Counted from the first letter of the stretch, positions 1-8,444 are shown. The stretch is DNA of 64,000 bases from Sulfurovum sp. (GCA_024637255.1 JAGXFO010000011.1:147667-211666), one strand, 5' to 3'. Notes: a model not told the origin generated them from the sequence alone. Translations and numbers: made by a program.

Positions 1-578
1 GCACTAAGGTCTGACTGGGCTCTAAACAAATCTATCTTTGCTTTTTTCCCTACTTTTACTTCATAAGAAATTTGTTTTTTAAGTTTTTTAAGTGCATCCA
101 CATAAGCATCTTGCGCCTCAAGCATCTCTCTTTGTGCCAAAACAGAGAGATAGAGTGAACGGATGTTATACACCAACTGCTCTTTGGTCAATCTTGCTTT
201 TGCTTTTGACATTTGGGAAGCAATATCATCCATCTCTATCTGTCTTGTTTGCGCAAACCCTGTAAAAAGAGGTACATTATAAGTAATGCCTGCTGAAAAA
301 AGGTCTTGTGTTGTCGTAATAGGTGCGCCTGTCCCAATAGCCGTAGGTGTAAGAGGTGCAAGTGTACGAGGAGTGTTATAATGCGTATAATCTCCCACAA
401 GGTCCAATGACCCATACTGTCCAACTCGGCTCTCATCACGCTTTGTTTGTGCCAACTCTATTTGTGTTTGACTTTGCTTTGCTACTGTACTGTGCTTTGT
501 AGCATACTGTACCAATCCATCCAATGTGCTACAAAACAAAGGCATTGCCAATAAACTCATGAAAAAAACTTGTCTCAT
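1..578 (-). CDS. TolC-family outer membrane channel, 3' part cut by window edge
   Basis: This gene runs off the left edge, so only its first 192 codons are visible. The start ATG at 578 has an AGGAG motif about nine bases upstream. The product begins with a short signal peptide (MRQVFFMSLLAMPLFCS), followed by long helical, Gln/Lys-rich segments such as QTQIELAQTKRDESRVGQYG and LSVLAQREMLEAQDAYVDAL. These are typical of the periplasmic helical barrel of TolC-type efflux channels. It is the last visible gene after two regulator/kinase pairs and a cytochrome. In such settings TolC proteins usually pair with an adaptor and an RND pump further along, but those genes lie outside the window. A direct-repeat box just upstream suggests its own control. 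Confidence 0.85.
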   Translation of the reverse strand, partial: MRQVFFMSLLAMPLFCSTLDGLVQYATKHSTVAKQSQTQIELAQTKRDESRVGQYGSLDLVGDYTHYNTPRTLAPLTPTAIGTGAPITTTQDLFSAGITYNVPLFTGFAQTRQIEMDDIASQMSKAKARLTKEQLVYNIRSLYLSVLAQREMLEAQDAYVDALKKLKKQISYEVKVGKKAKIDLFRAQSDLS

Positions 579-615
579 CCCTATACTCCTACACTTATTA
601 ACTAGAGTGTACTGA

Positions 616-637
616 GTCAACATGAACACAAACTGAA
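616..637 (-). promoter_or_regulatory. Putative response-regulator box before the TolC gene
   Basis: On the minus strand two TTCA-starting half sites, TTCAG and TTCAT, are spaced with an 11-base period. This is the layout bound by OmpR/PhoB-class regulators. The 22-base site matches the box at 2895-2916 at 16 positions. It overlaps a TTGACT motif that could serve as a -35, and lies between the end of the cytochrome gene and the TolC start. Function is inferred, not shown. Confidence 0.45.
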
Positions 638-1000
638 CTACTGAGGAAGTACCAGCTTTTTCTTCACATCAAACATATCTAAAAAAGCACGTATATTTTT
701 TTCTAAATTTTCATCATCTAGTACTAATGCTTCTTTCATAGGAAATTTTAAAAAGAACGGGGGAGGCATGATAGAATTTTCTTTTTTGGGATTTTTCAAA
801 TAGTTTTCTATTGCCTTTTCCATACTCTTTGTTGTACTGTATTTCATTAAATACCGCTTGTAGATCAATTCGTCAGGAATCTGTTCTTGGATGTGGCACT
901 TCAAGCATGCTTCTTGCAACTGCTGTGCCTGAATACCGACTTCTTGTCCATACAACGCACTACAGCAAACAAATATAAAGATGCGTATTACTTTTTCCAT
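638..1000 (-). CDS. Small periplasmic monoheme cytochrome c-like protein
   Basis: This is a 120-residue protein with an N-terminal signal peptide (residues 1 to about 19) and one CxxCH heme-binding motif (C32-L-K-C35-H36). The context is helical, and Met residues in the MPPPFFLKFPM stretch could supply the sixth heme ligand. This fits a small exported cytochrome c. It overlaps the 3' end of the upstream histidine kinase by 13 bases, so the two are almost certainly co-transcribed and translationally coupled. That linkage suggests an electron-carrier or redox-sensing role tied to the signalling system. It is shorter and less conserved than respiratory cytochromes, and no close named family was recognised. 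Confidence 0.7.
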   Translation of the reverse strand: MEKVIRIFIFVCCSALYGQEVGIQAQQLQEACLKCHIQEQIPDELIYKRYLMKYSTTKSMEKAIENYLKNPKKENSIMPPPFFLKFPMKEALVLDDENLEKNIRAFLDMFDVKKKLVLPQ

Positions 1001-2148
1001 TTGACCACCACCTTTGTTCCCTTATCTGGTTCTGAATAAATATCTAAAACAAATCCATAATTATTTACCACCTGATTTACAATATCAAGCCCTATACCAA
1101 AGCCCCCTTCGCTTTTGTTCGCTCGTTTGAAACGGCACACGATTGTCTTTAAATCTTTTTTGGGTATCCCGATTCCTGTATCGATAACAGATAAAAAATC
1201 TTTTGTCAATGCCACTTTTAAAAGACCTTTTGGCTTATTATATTTTATGGCATTCGTGATAAGATTATCTAACAGACGTGTTAAATCGTTTTTATCTATA
1301 TCCAACACGATATCAGGATCTATGTTTGCTTCAAGTCTCAATCCTTTGTTCTGGGCCATCGCAGAAAAATACACCAGCCTCTCGCTGGCTAACTTTGATA
1401 CATTAAGAGACTCTATATGTCTGTAATAATTATGATTTAAATTCAAGTATGTCAAGTCATCATAGATACGACTTAGTGTTTTAGAAGCTATCTCGATACG
1501 CTTTAATTCTTCATTATTCTCACATTTTCCAAATGTTTCCAGCATTTCTATATTGGTTAAAATTGTACTGATAGGTGTGTTGAGCTCATGGGTCGTATCT
1601 TGTATAAAACGATTCATCCTATCCATGGAGTCTCGCATGGGCGCCACAAAAAGTTTACCTAGAAACAAACCCAAAAGAGTAAAAAATACTCCTGCACCCA
1701 ACATGAAGAGCCCTATGCTTTTTTGAAGCTGTATAATGGGCTCTTTGTCCAATACTTTACTTACAAGCAAAAAAGCAGCACCCAGATAATATGGCTCAAC
1801 CTGACTCAAATAATAGAGTCTTTTCTCATCCATTCTGTAGTCTTTTTCATCCAAAATCCTTGTATCATTCTGTGTTCCGAATATATACTGTTTATCCAGA
1901 TCATAAATAGCGGAATCTATCGATGTATGTGTAGGGTAAATGAGCACAAAATCAAACCCTTCGTGCATTGCTCTTAATTCCATTTTTATCTGTTCGGCCT
2001 GAAATTTGAGCGTATCACTCTGCTGCTCAAGAAGGTGATGTTTTTGTGAATGGTAAAATATGCCTACTGCCAGTGAAAAAAGTAAAAAGGTAGATCCCAG
2101 GTAAATCAGTAAAAAACGAATAAGACTTTTCTTTTCACTCTTTAACAA
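988..2148 (-). CDS. Two-component sensor histidine kinase (system 1)
   Basis: This 386-residue membrane kinase has transmembrane segments at about 12-32 and 146-168. They flank a periplasmic sensor region of roughly 110 residues that matches no domain I know. The cytoplasmic part has the H-box with the phospho-accepting His187 (TTHELNTP), an N-box (LLDNLITNAIKYN), a G1 box (DTGIGIP) and a G2 box (GGFGIGLDIV), so the catalytic core is intact. It overlaps the upstream response regulator by 14 bases and the downstream cytochrome gene by 13. The architecture resembles metal or envelope sensor kinases such as CusS, and the following TolC gene would fit that, but the signal is unknown. Confidence 0.92.
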   Translation of the reverse strand: MLKSEKKSLIRFLLIYLGSTFLLFSLAVGIFYHSQKHHLLEQQSDTLKFQAEQIKMELRAMHEGFDFVLIYPTHTSIDSAIYDLDKQYIFGTQNDTRILDEKDYRMDEKRLYYLSQVEPYYLGAAFLLVSKVLDKEPIIQLQKSIGLFMLGAGVFFTLLGLFLGKLFVAPMRDSMDRMNRFIQDTTHELNTPISTILTNIEMLETFGKCENNEELKRIEIASKTLSRIYDDLTYLNLNHNYYRHIESLNVSKLASERLVYFSAMAQNKGLRLEANIDPDIVLDIDKNDLTRLLDNLITNAIKYNKPKGLLKVALTKDFLSVIDTGIGIPKKDLKTIVCRFKRANKSEGGFGIGLDIVNQVVNNYGFVLDIYSEPDKGTKVVVKWKK

Positions 2149-2803
2149 ATCTATACCCTACATTTTTAATGGTTTCTATGTTGTCTTTACCTAAAAAGGA
2201 ACGCACCGTTTTTACATAAGCGCGCAAACTGCCTACACTTGGCTCTTCATCATACTCCCACAAACGTTCAAATATTTTATTATAATTTAACAGTTCATTG
2301 GGATATTTTAGAAAAAGAGAAAGAAGCTTTGCTTCCTTGGTTTTGAGAGGCACTCTTTGATTATCTTTGGTTAAAAGATTTTCTTTAATGTCAAACAAAA
2401 AACCATCACTTAGGGTTATCTTCTTTTCATGTGTGCCGTAACGACGTTTGAGAAGCGCTTCTATGCGTACTAGAAGCTCCTTCAGCGCAAAAGGTTTGCG
2501 TATGTAGTCATCACACCCGATGTCAAATCCACGGGTAACATCTTCAACGCTATTGAGTGAAGTAATGAAAACCGCCGGTGTCTGTACGCCATTATTGCGC
2601 AATGCCTGCAAAAGATCAAAACCATTTTGCTGGGGCACTTTCATGTCAAGAAGCATCAGATCTATATGTTTTTCATAGGCTAACTCTTGTGCCTGAAGCC
2701 CATCATAGGCACAGAATACATCATACCCCTGATAGTTCAAAAATTGTTTGACCGTGTCACTCAACTGCTGGTCATCCTCAAGGAGTAAAATATTTGCTGT
2801 CAT
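2135..2803 (-). CDS. OmpR/PhoB-family response regulator (system 1)
   Basis: This 222-residue regulator has a receiver domain at about 3-118, with acid pocket E9/D10, phospho-acceptor D53, T81 and K103. A winged-helix DNA-binding domain follows at about 128-222 (RAYVKTVRSFLG, NVGYRFVKE). It is the first gene of a unit with the kinase, the cytochrome and probably the TolC gene. Its start codon directly follows the stop of a possible 17-codon leader ORF, and its own ribosome binding site is weak. A direct-repeat box and a TATAAT -10 lie upstream, suggesting autoregulation. It is paralogous to the regulator at 3816-4469. Confidence 0.93.
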   Translation of the reverse strand: MTANILLLEDDQQLSDTVKQFLNYQGYDVFCAYDGLQAQELAYEKHIDLMLLDMKVPQQNGFDLLQALRNNGVQTPAVFITSLNSVEDVTRGFDIGCDDYIRKPFALKELLVRIEALLKRRYGTHEKKITLSDGFLFDIKENLLTKDNQRVPLKTKEAKLLSLFLKYPNELLNYNKIFERLWEYDEEPSVGSLRAYVKTVRSFLGKDNIETIKNVGYRFVKE

Positions 2804-2857
2804 CTATCTGTCTTTCTGCGTCTGTGCATATACATAAATTACTGTTTTAAATTCCAT
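2804..2857 (-). CDS. Possible 17-residue leader ORF before response regulator
   Basis: An ATG at 2857, seven bases after AAGGA, opens a 17-codon reading frame (MEFKTVIYVYAQTQKDR). Its TAG stop abuts the ATG of the response regulator. The regulator has no strong ribosome binding site of its own, so this frame could serve to couple translation. No hairpin suggestive of attenuation was seen. It may also be chance. Confidence 0.35.
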   Translation of the reverse strand: MEFKTVIYVYAQTQKDR

Positions 2858-2881
2858 GAGTGATCCTTTTCTAGCGCATGC

Positions 2882-2916
2882 ATTATAATAGTGCTTCAAA
2901 ATGAACGAAACATGAA
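2882..2916 (-). promoter_or_regulatory. Promoter and putative autoregulatory box of system 1
   Basis: On the minus strand a TATAAT -10 occupies 2882-2887. Upstream of it, two TTCAT half sites with an 11-base period lie within 2895-2916, covering the expected -35 position, where the match to TTGACA is poor. A direct-repeat box replacing a weak -35 is the usual arrangement for PhoB/OmpR-class activation. The box resembles the one at 616-637. Confidence 0.5.
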
Positions 2917-2935
2917 TACTTTCCCCGAAGTCATG

Positions 2936-3799
2936 TTAAACATGTACCTTTGACAGTTTTAGACTTACATTTGTACCTACACCTTTTTCAGATTTGATAC
3001 GAATTTCCAATCCCTCTTCATCACAATAGGCTTTTACCAAAGCAAGTCCCAACCCTTTTCCATCCTTATTGTCATCTGCTTGATAATATCGTTCATGTAC
3101 GCGCAGAAGCTCTGTGGTCTCCATACCTACACCTTCATCTTCCACACTCAATATATCATTATTCAGTGTTACGCGTATAGGTGACTCCTTAGAAGAGTAC
3201 TTCATGGCATTGGAAATGAGGTTGTCAAACATTTGTTCAAAACCTATCTTGTCCACTTCTATTTCATAAGGCTCCAGAATGAGTTCGAAAGGATTTCGTT
3301 TCTGTTCTTTAAATATATCGATACGTTCCTCAAGTAAAGCCTGCATATTGAAACGCTCTTTTTCTATAATGTGCATCTCTTTATGAATACTATAAACCAA
3401 CTCATCATACAGTTTTTTAAGCCGTACACTAGCATCTTCTATGCGCTTGATGCGCTTGAGGGACTTTTCATCCACCATCGTTTTTTTCAACATGGCAGTA
3501 TTTGCTTTTATCGTAGAGAGGGGAATGTTAAGCTCATGAATGATGTCATTGGTTAAAGAGGTAAGTGTATCTTCCATCTGTTTTTTTGGTGCAAAGATAA
3601 GCGCAGAAAGTACATACCCCCATCCTAGCGCTGCAAGTAAAACCAAAGCTCCTGCTACAAAAAAGTTAAGGTCATTAGACTTCCAAGTCTCCAAAAAACG
3701 ATACACGGCCGTTAGCAAAGTAAACATTGTGACAAAATAGATCACTGTAGCAAAAATAATCTCTTTTCTACGACTCAGCATATAGTATTTCGCTTGCAT
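2936..3799 (-). CDS. Two-component histidine kinase lacking a sensor domain (system 2)
   Basis: This is a short 287-residue kinase. Two transmembrane segments (about 15-35 and 46-69) are separated by only some ten residues, so there is no periplasmic sensing domain. The H-box carries His88 (IIHELNIP). The N-box (MFDNLISNAMKYS), G1 (DEGVGME) and G2 (GKGLGLALVKAY) are intact. Kinases of this layout sense within or through the membrane or via a partner protein. It follows its response regulator by 16 bases and precedes the system 1 genes, separated from them by a 132-base gap that holds a promoter. Confidence 0.9.
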   Translation of the reverse strand: MQAKYYMLSRRKEIIFATVIYFVTMFTLLTAVYRFLETWKSNDLNFFVAGALVLLAALGWGYVLSALIFAPKKQMEDTLTSLTNDIIHELNIPLSTIKANTAMLKKTMVDEKSLKRIKRIEDASVRLKKLYDELVYSIHKEMHIIEKERFNMQALLEERIDIFKEQKRNPFELILEPYEIEVDKIGFEQMFDNLISNAMKYSSKESPIRVTLNNDILSVEDEGVGMETTELLRVHERYYQADDNKDGKGLGLALVKAYCDEEGLEIRIKSEKGVGTNVSLKLSKVHV

Positions 3800-3815
3800 T
3801 GTATTTTAACGTTTG

Positions 3816-4469
3816 TCATTGGATACTCATTTGGTATCCTACTCCACGCACATTGCGTATATGCATAGGAAAATATTTCTTAAGTTGTGCCACATAGACC
3901 CGCAATGCTCCATCACTTGCTTCTTCGGCAGAACTCCAAAGACGTTCTTTTATTTGTTCTAGAGGGACCACTCTTCCCTTCCGTTCCAAAAGCACCAAAA
4001 GAAGCTCACCCGCTTTGGTGCTTAATTCCAGTGCTTTTTCATTTTGAAAAAGCGTCTTTGTTAAAATATCAAAATGATAGGTGTCTATCTGTACCGTTTG
4101 AGTACGTACCTGTCTGCGCAATACTGCTTGTATACGCAAAAGAAGCTCATCCAAGTCTACAGGTTTCTGAACATAATCGTCTCCACCTGCTCCAAAACCA
4201 TTTCTCAAAGATGCCTTGTCTTCTCTGGACGTGATAAATATACAGGGGGTTTCATCGCCACTTTGACGTAGCTTTTCTAAAAGTTCAAAGCCGTTCTCAT
4301 AAGGCAGATTTACATCAAAAAGATACAGGTCATATACATATTCATAGGTCAAATCAAGTGCGGTATAGGGATCCAGGGCACATCGTATACTATGTCCCTC
4401 TTCTACTAAAAAATCTTCCAGAGTTTCATTAAACAGTTTATCGTCTTCCAACACAAGTATCCGTGCCAA
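3816..4469 (-). CDS. OmpR/PhoB-family response regulator (system 2)
   Basis: This 217-residue regulator has a receiver with E8/D9/D10, phospho-acceptor D52, T80 and K102, then a C-terminal winged helix (DGALRVYVAQLKKYF, NVRGVGYQMS). It sits first in a unit with the sensor-less kinase. It is clearly paralogous to the regulator at 2135-2803 and in the same orientation, so the region looks like a tandem duplication of a regulator-kinase pair that has since diverged. The target genes cannot be deduced from the window. Confidence 0.92.
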   Translation of the reverse strand: MARILVLEDDKLFNETLEDFLVEEGHSIRCALDPYTALDLTYEYVYDLYLFDVNLPYENGFELLEKLRQSGDETPCIFITSREDKASLRNGFGAGGDDYVQKPVDLDELLLRIQAVLRRQVRTQTVQIDTYHFDILTKTLFQNEKALELSTKAGELLLVLLERKGRVVPLEQIKERLWSSAEEASDGALRVYVAQLKKYFPMHIRNVRGVGYQMSIQ

Positions 4470-4521
4470 ACCTTTCCCTCCCTTGCCGCCATCGTAATGT
4501 TTTTATAGTATCCGATAAAGA

Positions 4522-4544
4522 AAGTGCTTCGCTAAAAAGCACTT
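4522..4544 (-). terminator. Hairpin after fabG
   Basis: A perfect 8-base stem (AAGTGCTT/AAGCACTT) with a 7-base loop lies 10 bases past the fabG stop and before the system 2 regulator. On the minus strand it is followed by TCTTTAT, a weak T-run. It probably terminates or attenuates fabG transcription. Confidence 0.5.
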
Positions 4545-4553
4545 GCTTCCGCG

Positions 4554-5297
4554 TTACATATACATTCCGCCATTGACCTTAAGTGTCTCACCCGTAATAT
4601 AAGAAGAATGGTCTGAAAGTAAAAATGCTACAGCTTCTGCAACTTCTCTAGGTTCACCAAACCTGGCCATCGGTATCTTTGCAGTAAAAGCATCTTTTAC
4701 CTCATCTTTGAGCACCTCTGTCATCTCTGTTGCGATGAACCCCGGCGTAATCGTATTAAAACGGATGCTTCTAGGTGCTGCTTCGATGGCAAAACTTTTT
4801 GTCATCGCTATGGTTCCACCTTTACTTGCAGCATAATTTGTCTGTCCCGCATTGCCAGTTTCGCCCACAATAGAAGCGATGTTCACCACGGAGCCAAAAC
4901 GCTTTTTACTCATCACTTTTATCGCTTCACGACAGCCTATAAATGTTGATTTTAAATTTGCATTAATCACATCCATAAATTCATCTGCTTTCATACGTAT
5001 TGCCAGTTTGTCTTTGGTGATGCCTGCATTGTTCACCAGATAAGCCAGTTCTCCATCTATTTCAACAATGCTTTTTATGGCATCCACAAATGCATTTTCA
5101 TCACTCACGTCAAAACCGATTACTTCTGCTTTTCCGCCTGCTGCTATTATGTCGGCCTTTACCGCATTTGCTTCAGCTTCTTGCGAACGGAAATTTACCC
5201 ACACTTTTAGACCAAAAGCACCCAGACTTTTCGCTATTTCAGCGCCTATTCCTCTGCTTGCCCCAGTAACCAATACATTATTTCCAGAAAATTTCAT
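4554..5297 (-). CDS. fabG: 3-oxoacyl-ACP reductase FabG
   Basis: FabG catalyses the NADPH-dependent reduction of 3-oxoacyl-ACP in fatty acid elongation. The 247-residue short-chain dehydrogenase has the cofactor motif GASRGIG at 12-18, the NNAG motif at 89-92, and the catalytic Ser142, Tyr155 and Lys159 (YAASK). The C-terminal ITGETLKVNGGMYM is characteristic of FabG. Length and motifs match the family. It is transcribed toward the regulators. Upstream is a divergent TerB-like gene; in Campylobacterota acpP commonly lies near fabG, but it is not present here. Confidence 0.95.
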   Translation of the reverse strand: MKFSGNNVLVTGASRGIGAEIAKSLGAFGLKVWVNFRSQEAEANAVKADIIAAGGKAEVIGFDVSDENAFVDAIKSIVEIDGELAYLVNNAGITKDKLAIRMKADEFMDVINANLKSTFIGCREAIKVMSKKRFGSVVNIASIVGETGNAGQTNYAASKGGTIAMTKSFAIEAAPRSIRFNTITPGFIATEMTEVLKDEVKDAFTAKIPMARFGEPREVAEAVAFLLSDHSSYITGETLKVNGGMYM

Positions 5298-5383
5298 CTA
5301 TCACCTTTAATATTTAAAACTGACAAAATTGTACCATTTTTTTATGCTACAATAAATAAAAATAAAGAGTGGAAAGGCTGGGT

Positions 5384-5722
5384 ATGAAAAAGGAACTTAA
5401 AAAATCAGTAGCTACATTACTTGCGCATATTATTAAGGTGGACGATAGAGATATAGAAAAAGAAGCGCCTCTTTTTTGCAAAATCATGGGAGAGGATTTT
5501 AATTGCAACCGTGAGGAGGCAGAAGCACTTTTAAAAGAAACACTCACACAAAAGTACGATCTCGATGAACATATTGCTATTATCAATGATGCGCTAGGTG
5601 ATGACAAAATAAAGAAAATGCATATACTTGAACAGATCAATCATATAATTTACTCTGATACCATTACATCTATAGACTATGATGAATTTGAAAAAATTAA
5701 AGAGGCACTGCTTCCTTCCTAG
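5384..5722 (+). CDS. TerB-like hypothetical protein
   Basis: This is a 112-residue acidic, all-helical protein resembling the TerB-like family annotated in many Campylobacterota (pattern LLAHIIKVDDRDIEKE near the N-terminus). I chose the ATG at 5384 over the GTG at 5369 because GGAAAGG lies just before it. It is divergent from fabG and convergent with gpmI, so it is probably a single-gene unit. TerB-like domains are linked in some bacteria to tellurite resistance or envelope stress, but here there is no ter operon, so the function is unknown. Confidence 0.75.
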   Translation: MKKELKKSVATLLAHIIKVDDRDIEKEAPLFCKIMGEDFNCNREEAEALLKETLTQKYDLDEHIAIINDALGDDKIKKMHILEQINHIIYSDTITSIDYDEFEKIKEALLPS

Positions 5723-5734
5723 CAGAAAATGGAC

Positions 5735-7216
5735 TTAGATGAGTGGTTTATCCATCTCTTTAGGGATTTCAAGTCCCATAAGCTTAAGTACTGTAGGGGC
5801 TACATTATTAAGTCCGCATCCCTCTTTAACCTCCGTAACACTTTCCGCCAATACAAAACACCATACTTCACCTACGGTGTGATTTGTCAGTACATGTCCT
5901 TGCACATCGCACATCTCTTCACAATTTCCATGGTCTGATGTAAGCACAATAGCATAACCCTCTTTTTTTGCTTTTTCAATGATCAGTCCCAGTTGGATAT
6001 CCACAGCATTTACCGCTTGACATGCCGCCTCATAGTTCCCTGTGTGTCCTACCATATCACCATTGGCAAAATTGACTACGATGAAGTCATACGCTTCATC
6101 CATTGCCGTACGCACAGCTTCACCGACTTGGGGTGCAGACATCTCTGGTTTCATATCATACGTTTTGACATCGGGACTCGGGATAAGCACTCTGCTCTCT
6201 CCTATCATAGGTACTTCTATACCGCCATTCATAAAAAAAGTGACGTGCGCATACTTTTCAGTTTCTGCGGTATGAAGTTGTCTCAGTCCTGCGTCACTTA
6301 TCACCTCAGCCAAAGTATGCTTGGGTGCCACCTTTAGAAATAAAACCGGGTAAGCAAAACTTGCATCGTATTGTGTCATGGTTGCAATATGAAGTGACTT
6401 CAATGGCCTCTCAAACCCAGAAAAGTCCTTATCGCCTAGTGCTGCGGTGATTTCCCTTACTCTGTCTGAACGAAAGTTGGTCATAATAACCACATCGCCC
6501 TCTTTCATCCCTCTATACTCTGCAAATGCAACAGGCTCTATAAACTCATCCATTTCTTTTTTTGCATAACTCTCATCAATATACGCCTCCGGACTGAGTG
6601 AAGTAGAAGGTGTAGCCTCGGCAATAGCTCGATACCCTTTCTCCACTCTTTCCCATCGGTTATCTCTGTCCATCGTGAAAAAACGTCCGCCTATGGTTGC
6701 GATATAGATACTCTCGTCACATATTGCTTCTATCTGTGCTAGATACCTTTTGGCTGAAGTAGGACTCACATCCCTGCCATCGGTGATGAGATGTAAAAAA
6801 ACTTTTTTTCCTCTTCTTTTGGCAAGTTGTGCCAAACTGATGGCGTGTTCTATGTGTGAATGCACGCCACCATCACTAAGCAAGCCTATCAAATGTACAT
6901 GGTCACTTTTTCCCAAAGTATCATTCAACACTTTATTTTCTTCAATACTTCCATCTTCAAACGCCAAAGAAACTTTCACCAGATCCTGATACAAAATACG
7001 CCCAGAGCCTATGGTCATATGCCCCACTTCAGAGTTCCCCATCTGTCCCTCAGGCAAACCTACACTTAAACCGTGTGTGGAGATGAGGGCTCTAGGTGCC
7101 GTTTCAAGAAGAGCATCATAGGTAGGTTTTACAGCATCCCTAAATGCATTACACGTACTATCCGGTTTGTGACCTATGCCATCGGTGATGATTAAAATTG
7201 TTTTTTGCGGTTTCAT
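5735..7216 (-). CDS. gpmI: 2,3-bisphosphoglycerate-independent phosphoglycerate mutase
   Basis: GpmI interconverts 3- and 2-phosphoglycerate in glycolysis/gluconeogenesis using two Mn ions. The 493-residue protein has the metal ligand Asp12 (ITDGIGH), the phosphoserine Ser62 in QMGNSEVGHM, the substrate-loop motif TDGRDVSPTSA and the C-terminal metal site LTSDHGNCEEM. Its length is as expected. It is divergent from mraY and not linked to the gap-pgk-tpiA string at 18341-21243, with which it works in the same pathway. Confidence 0.96.
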   Translation of the reverse strand: MKPQKTILIITDGIGHKPDSTCNAFRDAVKPTYDALLETAPRALISTHGLSVGLPEGQMGNSEVGHMTIGSGRILYQDLVKVSLAFEDGSIEENKVLNDTLGKSDHVHLIGLLSDGGVHSHIEHAISLAQLAKRRGKKVFLHLITDGRDVSPTSAKRYLAQIEAICDESIYIATIGGRFFTMDRDNRWERVEKGYRAIAEATPSTSLSPEAYIDESYAKKEMDEFIEPVAFAEYRGMKEGDVVIMTNFRSDRVREITAALGDKDFSGFERPLKSLHIATMTQYDASFAYPVLFLKVAPKHTLAEVISDAGLRQLHTAETEKYAHVTFFMNGGIEVPMIGESRVLIPSPDVKTYDMKPEMSAPQVGEAVRTAMDEAYDFIVVNFANGDMVGHTGNYEAACQAVNAVDIQLGLIIEKAKKEGYAIVLTSDHGNCEEMCDVQGHVLTNHTVGEVWCFVLAESVTEVKEGCGLNNVAPTVLKLMGLEIPKEMDKPLI

Positions 7217-7291
7217 TATGTTTTCTTTTCGTAGTATTTAATTGAAATAATAGTAAAATAACCTTTTTAAAATCTTTAACGAAAGTTGCCC

Positions 7292-8350
7292 ATGCTGTAT
7301 GAACTCTCCCAACTCTTAGATATCAATCTTTTTGGATACATTTCAGTGCGTGCTGGTGTCGCATTTTTTATCGCTTTCATGCTGACACTGCTTGCCATAC
7401 CAAAATATCTAGCCTGGACCATCTCAAAAAAAGCAAATCAGCCAATTAGTATATATGTACCTGCGCATGAAGGGAAACGACATACGCCGACTATGGGCGG
7501 AGCTGTATTTCTAACCGCTACGCTCATTGCAGCTTTGTTCACTGTTGATTTAACCAATCCTTACATACTTGCGGGGCTCATTACCCTTCTTGGTTTTGGC
7601 CTGGTAGGACTCATAGATGATATCGGCAAAGTGCTTGCGGGTGATAACCTTAAGGGATTGACCCCTAGAGGAAAAATGGGATTACAGATCATCGTTGCAG
7701 CACTTGCAACAGGTCTGCTGCTCTATACAGGTTTCCCCACAGAATTCTATGTACCCTTTCTTAAAATGCCACTTTTTGATCTTGGGTATGCGGCTATACC
7801 TTTTTGGGTACTTATCTTTTTGGCTACCACCAATGCGGTCAATCTCACAGATGGGCTTGATGGGCTTGCAACCGTACCATCTGTTATTGCACTGGTATCC
7901 TTGGGACTGATTGTCTACGTTACAGGTCATGCTATTTTCAGCCAATATCTTCTTGTTCCAAATATCAAAGGTGTTGGTGAGGTCACTATTTTGGCTGTTG
8001 CTCTTGCAGGTGGTCTAATGGGGTTTTTGTGGTACAACTGTTACCCTGCGGAAATTTTTATGGGGGACACGGGCAGCCTTGCTATCGGTGGTTTTTTAGC
8101 CTATCTTGCCATCTTGGGTAAAAGTGAGATACTGCTTATTCTTATCGGCCTCATCTTTGTGATAGAAACCGTCTCGGTGATACTCCAGGTAGGAAGTTTT
8201 AAGCTACGTGGAAAACGCGTCTTTCTCATGGCTCCCATACATCACCATTTTGAACTCAAAAAATGGGCAGAAAATAAAATCATCGTACGTTTCTGGATGA
8301 TTGCTTTCCTTGCAAATATGCTTGCGCTCATTTCATTTAAGTTCAGATGA
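7292..8350 (+). CDS. mraY: Phospho-N-acetylmuramoyl-pentapeptide transferase MraY
   Basis: MraY transfers phospho-MurNAc-pentapeptide to undecaprenyl phosphate, giving lipid I at the inner face of the membrane. The 352-residue protein has about ten transmembrane helices, the DD motif in LVGLIDDIGK, the NLTDGLDGLA motif, the GDTGSLAIGG motif and the HHHFELKKW motif, all diagnostic. I start at ATG 7292; a TTG at 7286 in the same frame is an alternative, and neither has a clear ribosome binding site. It is followed by murD after a 110-base gap rich in inverted repeats. Confidence 0.95.
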   Translation: MLYELSQLLDINLFGYISVRAGVAFFIAFMLTLLAIPKYLAWTISKKANQPISIYVPAHEGKRHTPTMGGAVFLTATLIAALFTVDLTNPYILAGLITLLGFGLVGLIDDIGKVLAGDNLKGLTPRGKMGLQIIVAALATGLLLYTGFPTEFYVPFLKMPLFDLGYAAIPFWVLIFLATTNAVNLTDGLDGLATVPSVIALVSLGLIVYVTGHAIFSQYLLVPNIKGVGEVTILAVALAGGLMGFLWYNCYPAEIFMGDTGSLAIGGFLAYLAILGKSEILLILIGLIFVIETVSVILQVGSFKLRGKRVFLMAPIHHHFELKKWAENKIIVRFWMIAFLANMLALISFKFR

Positions 8351-8371
8351 TCGTGTATTTAAAAGGACGGA

Positions 8372-8425
8372 CAGAGAGCAAAGCTCCCTGCACTACGCTA
8401 ACGCTATGTTGACTTCAGCAGTCAG
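8372..8425 (+). repeat. Two-hairpin intergenic module, copy 1
   Basis: Between mraY and murD, a hairpin with stem CAGaGAGC/GCTCcCTG and loop AAA (8372-8390) is followed by a 6-base stem with loop TCAGC (8409-8425). Similar paired hairpins occur at 16609-16644 and 48733-48765, with a looser version at 24310-24352. Relative to the downstream gene, this copy is inverted compared with the others. No T-run follows, so it is not a standard terminator. Confidence 0.5.
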
Positions 8426-8428
8426 CTC

Positions 8429-8444
8429 ATGTGACTAGTCACAT
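8429..8444. repeat. Perfect 16-base palindrome upstream of murD
   Basis: ATGTGACTAGTCACAT is a perfect palindrome 16 bases before the murD start codon. It could be an operator for a dimeric regulator or a hairpin in the mRNA leader of murD. No regulator is indicated by the sequence. Confidence 0.5.
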
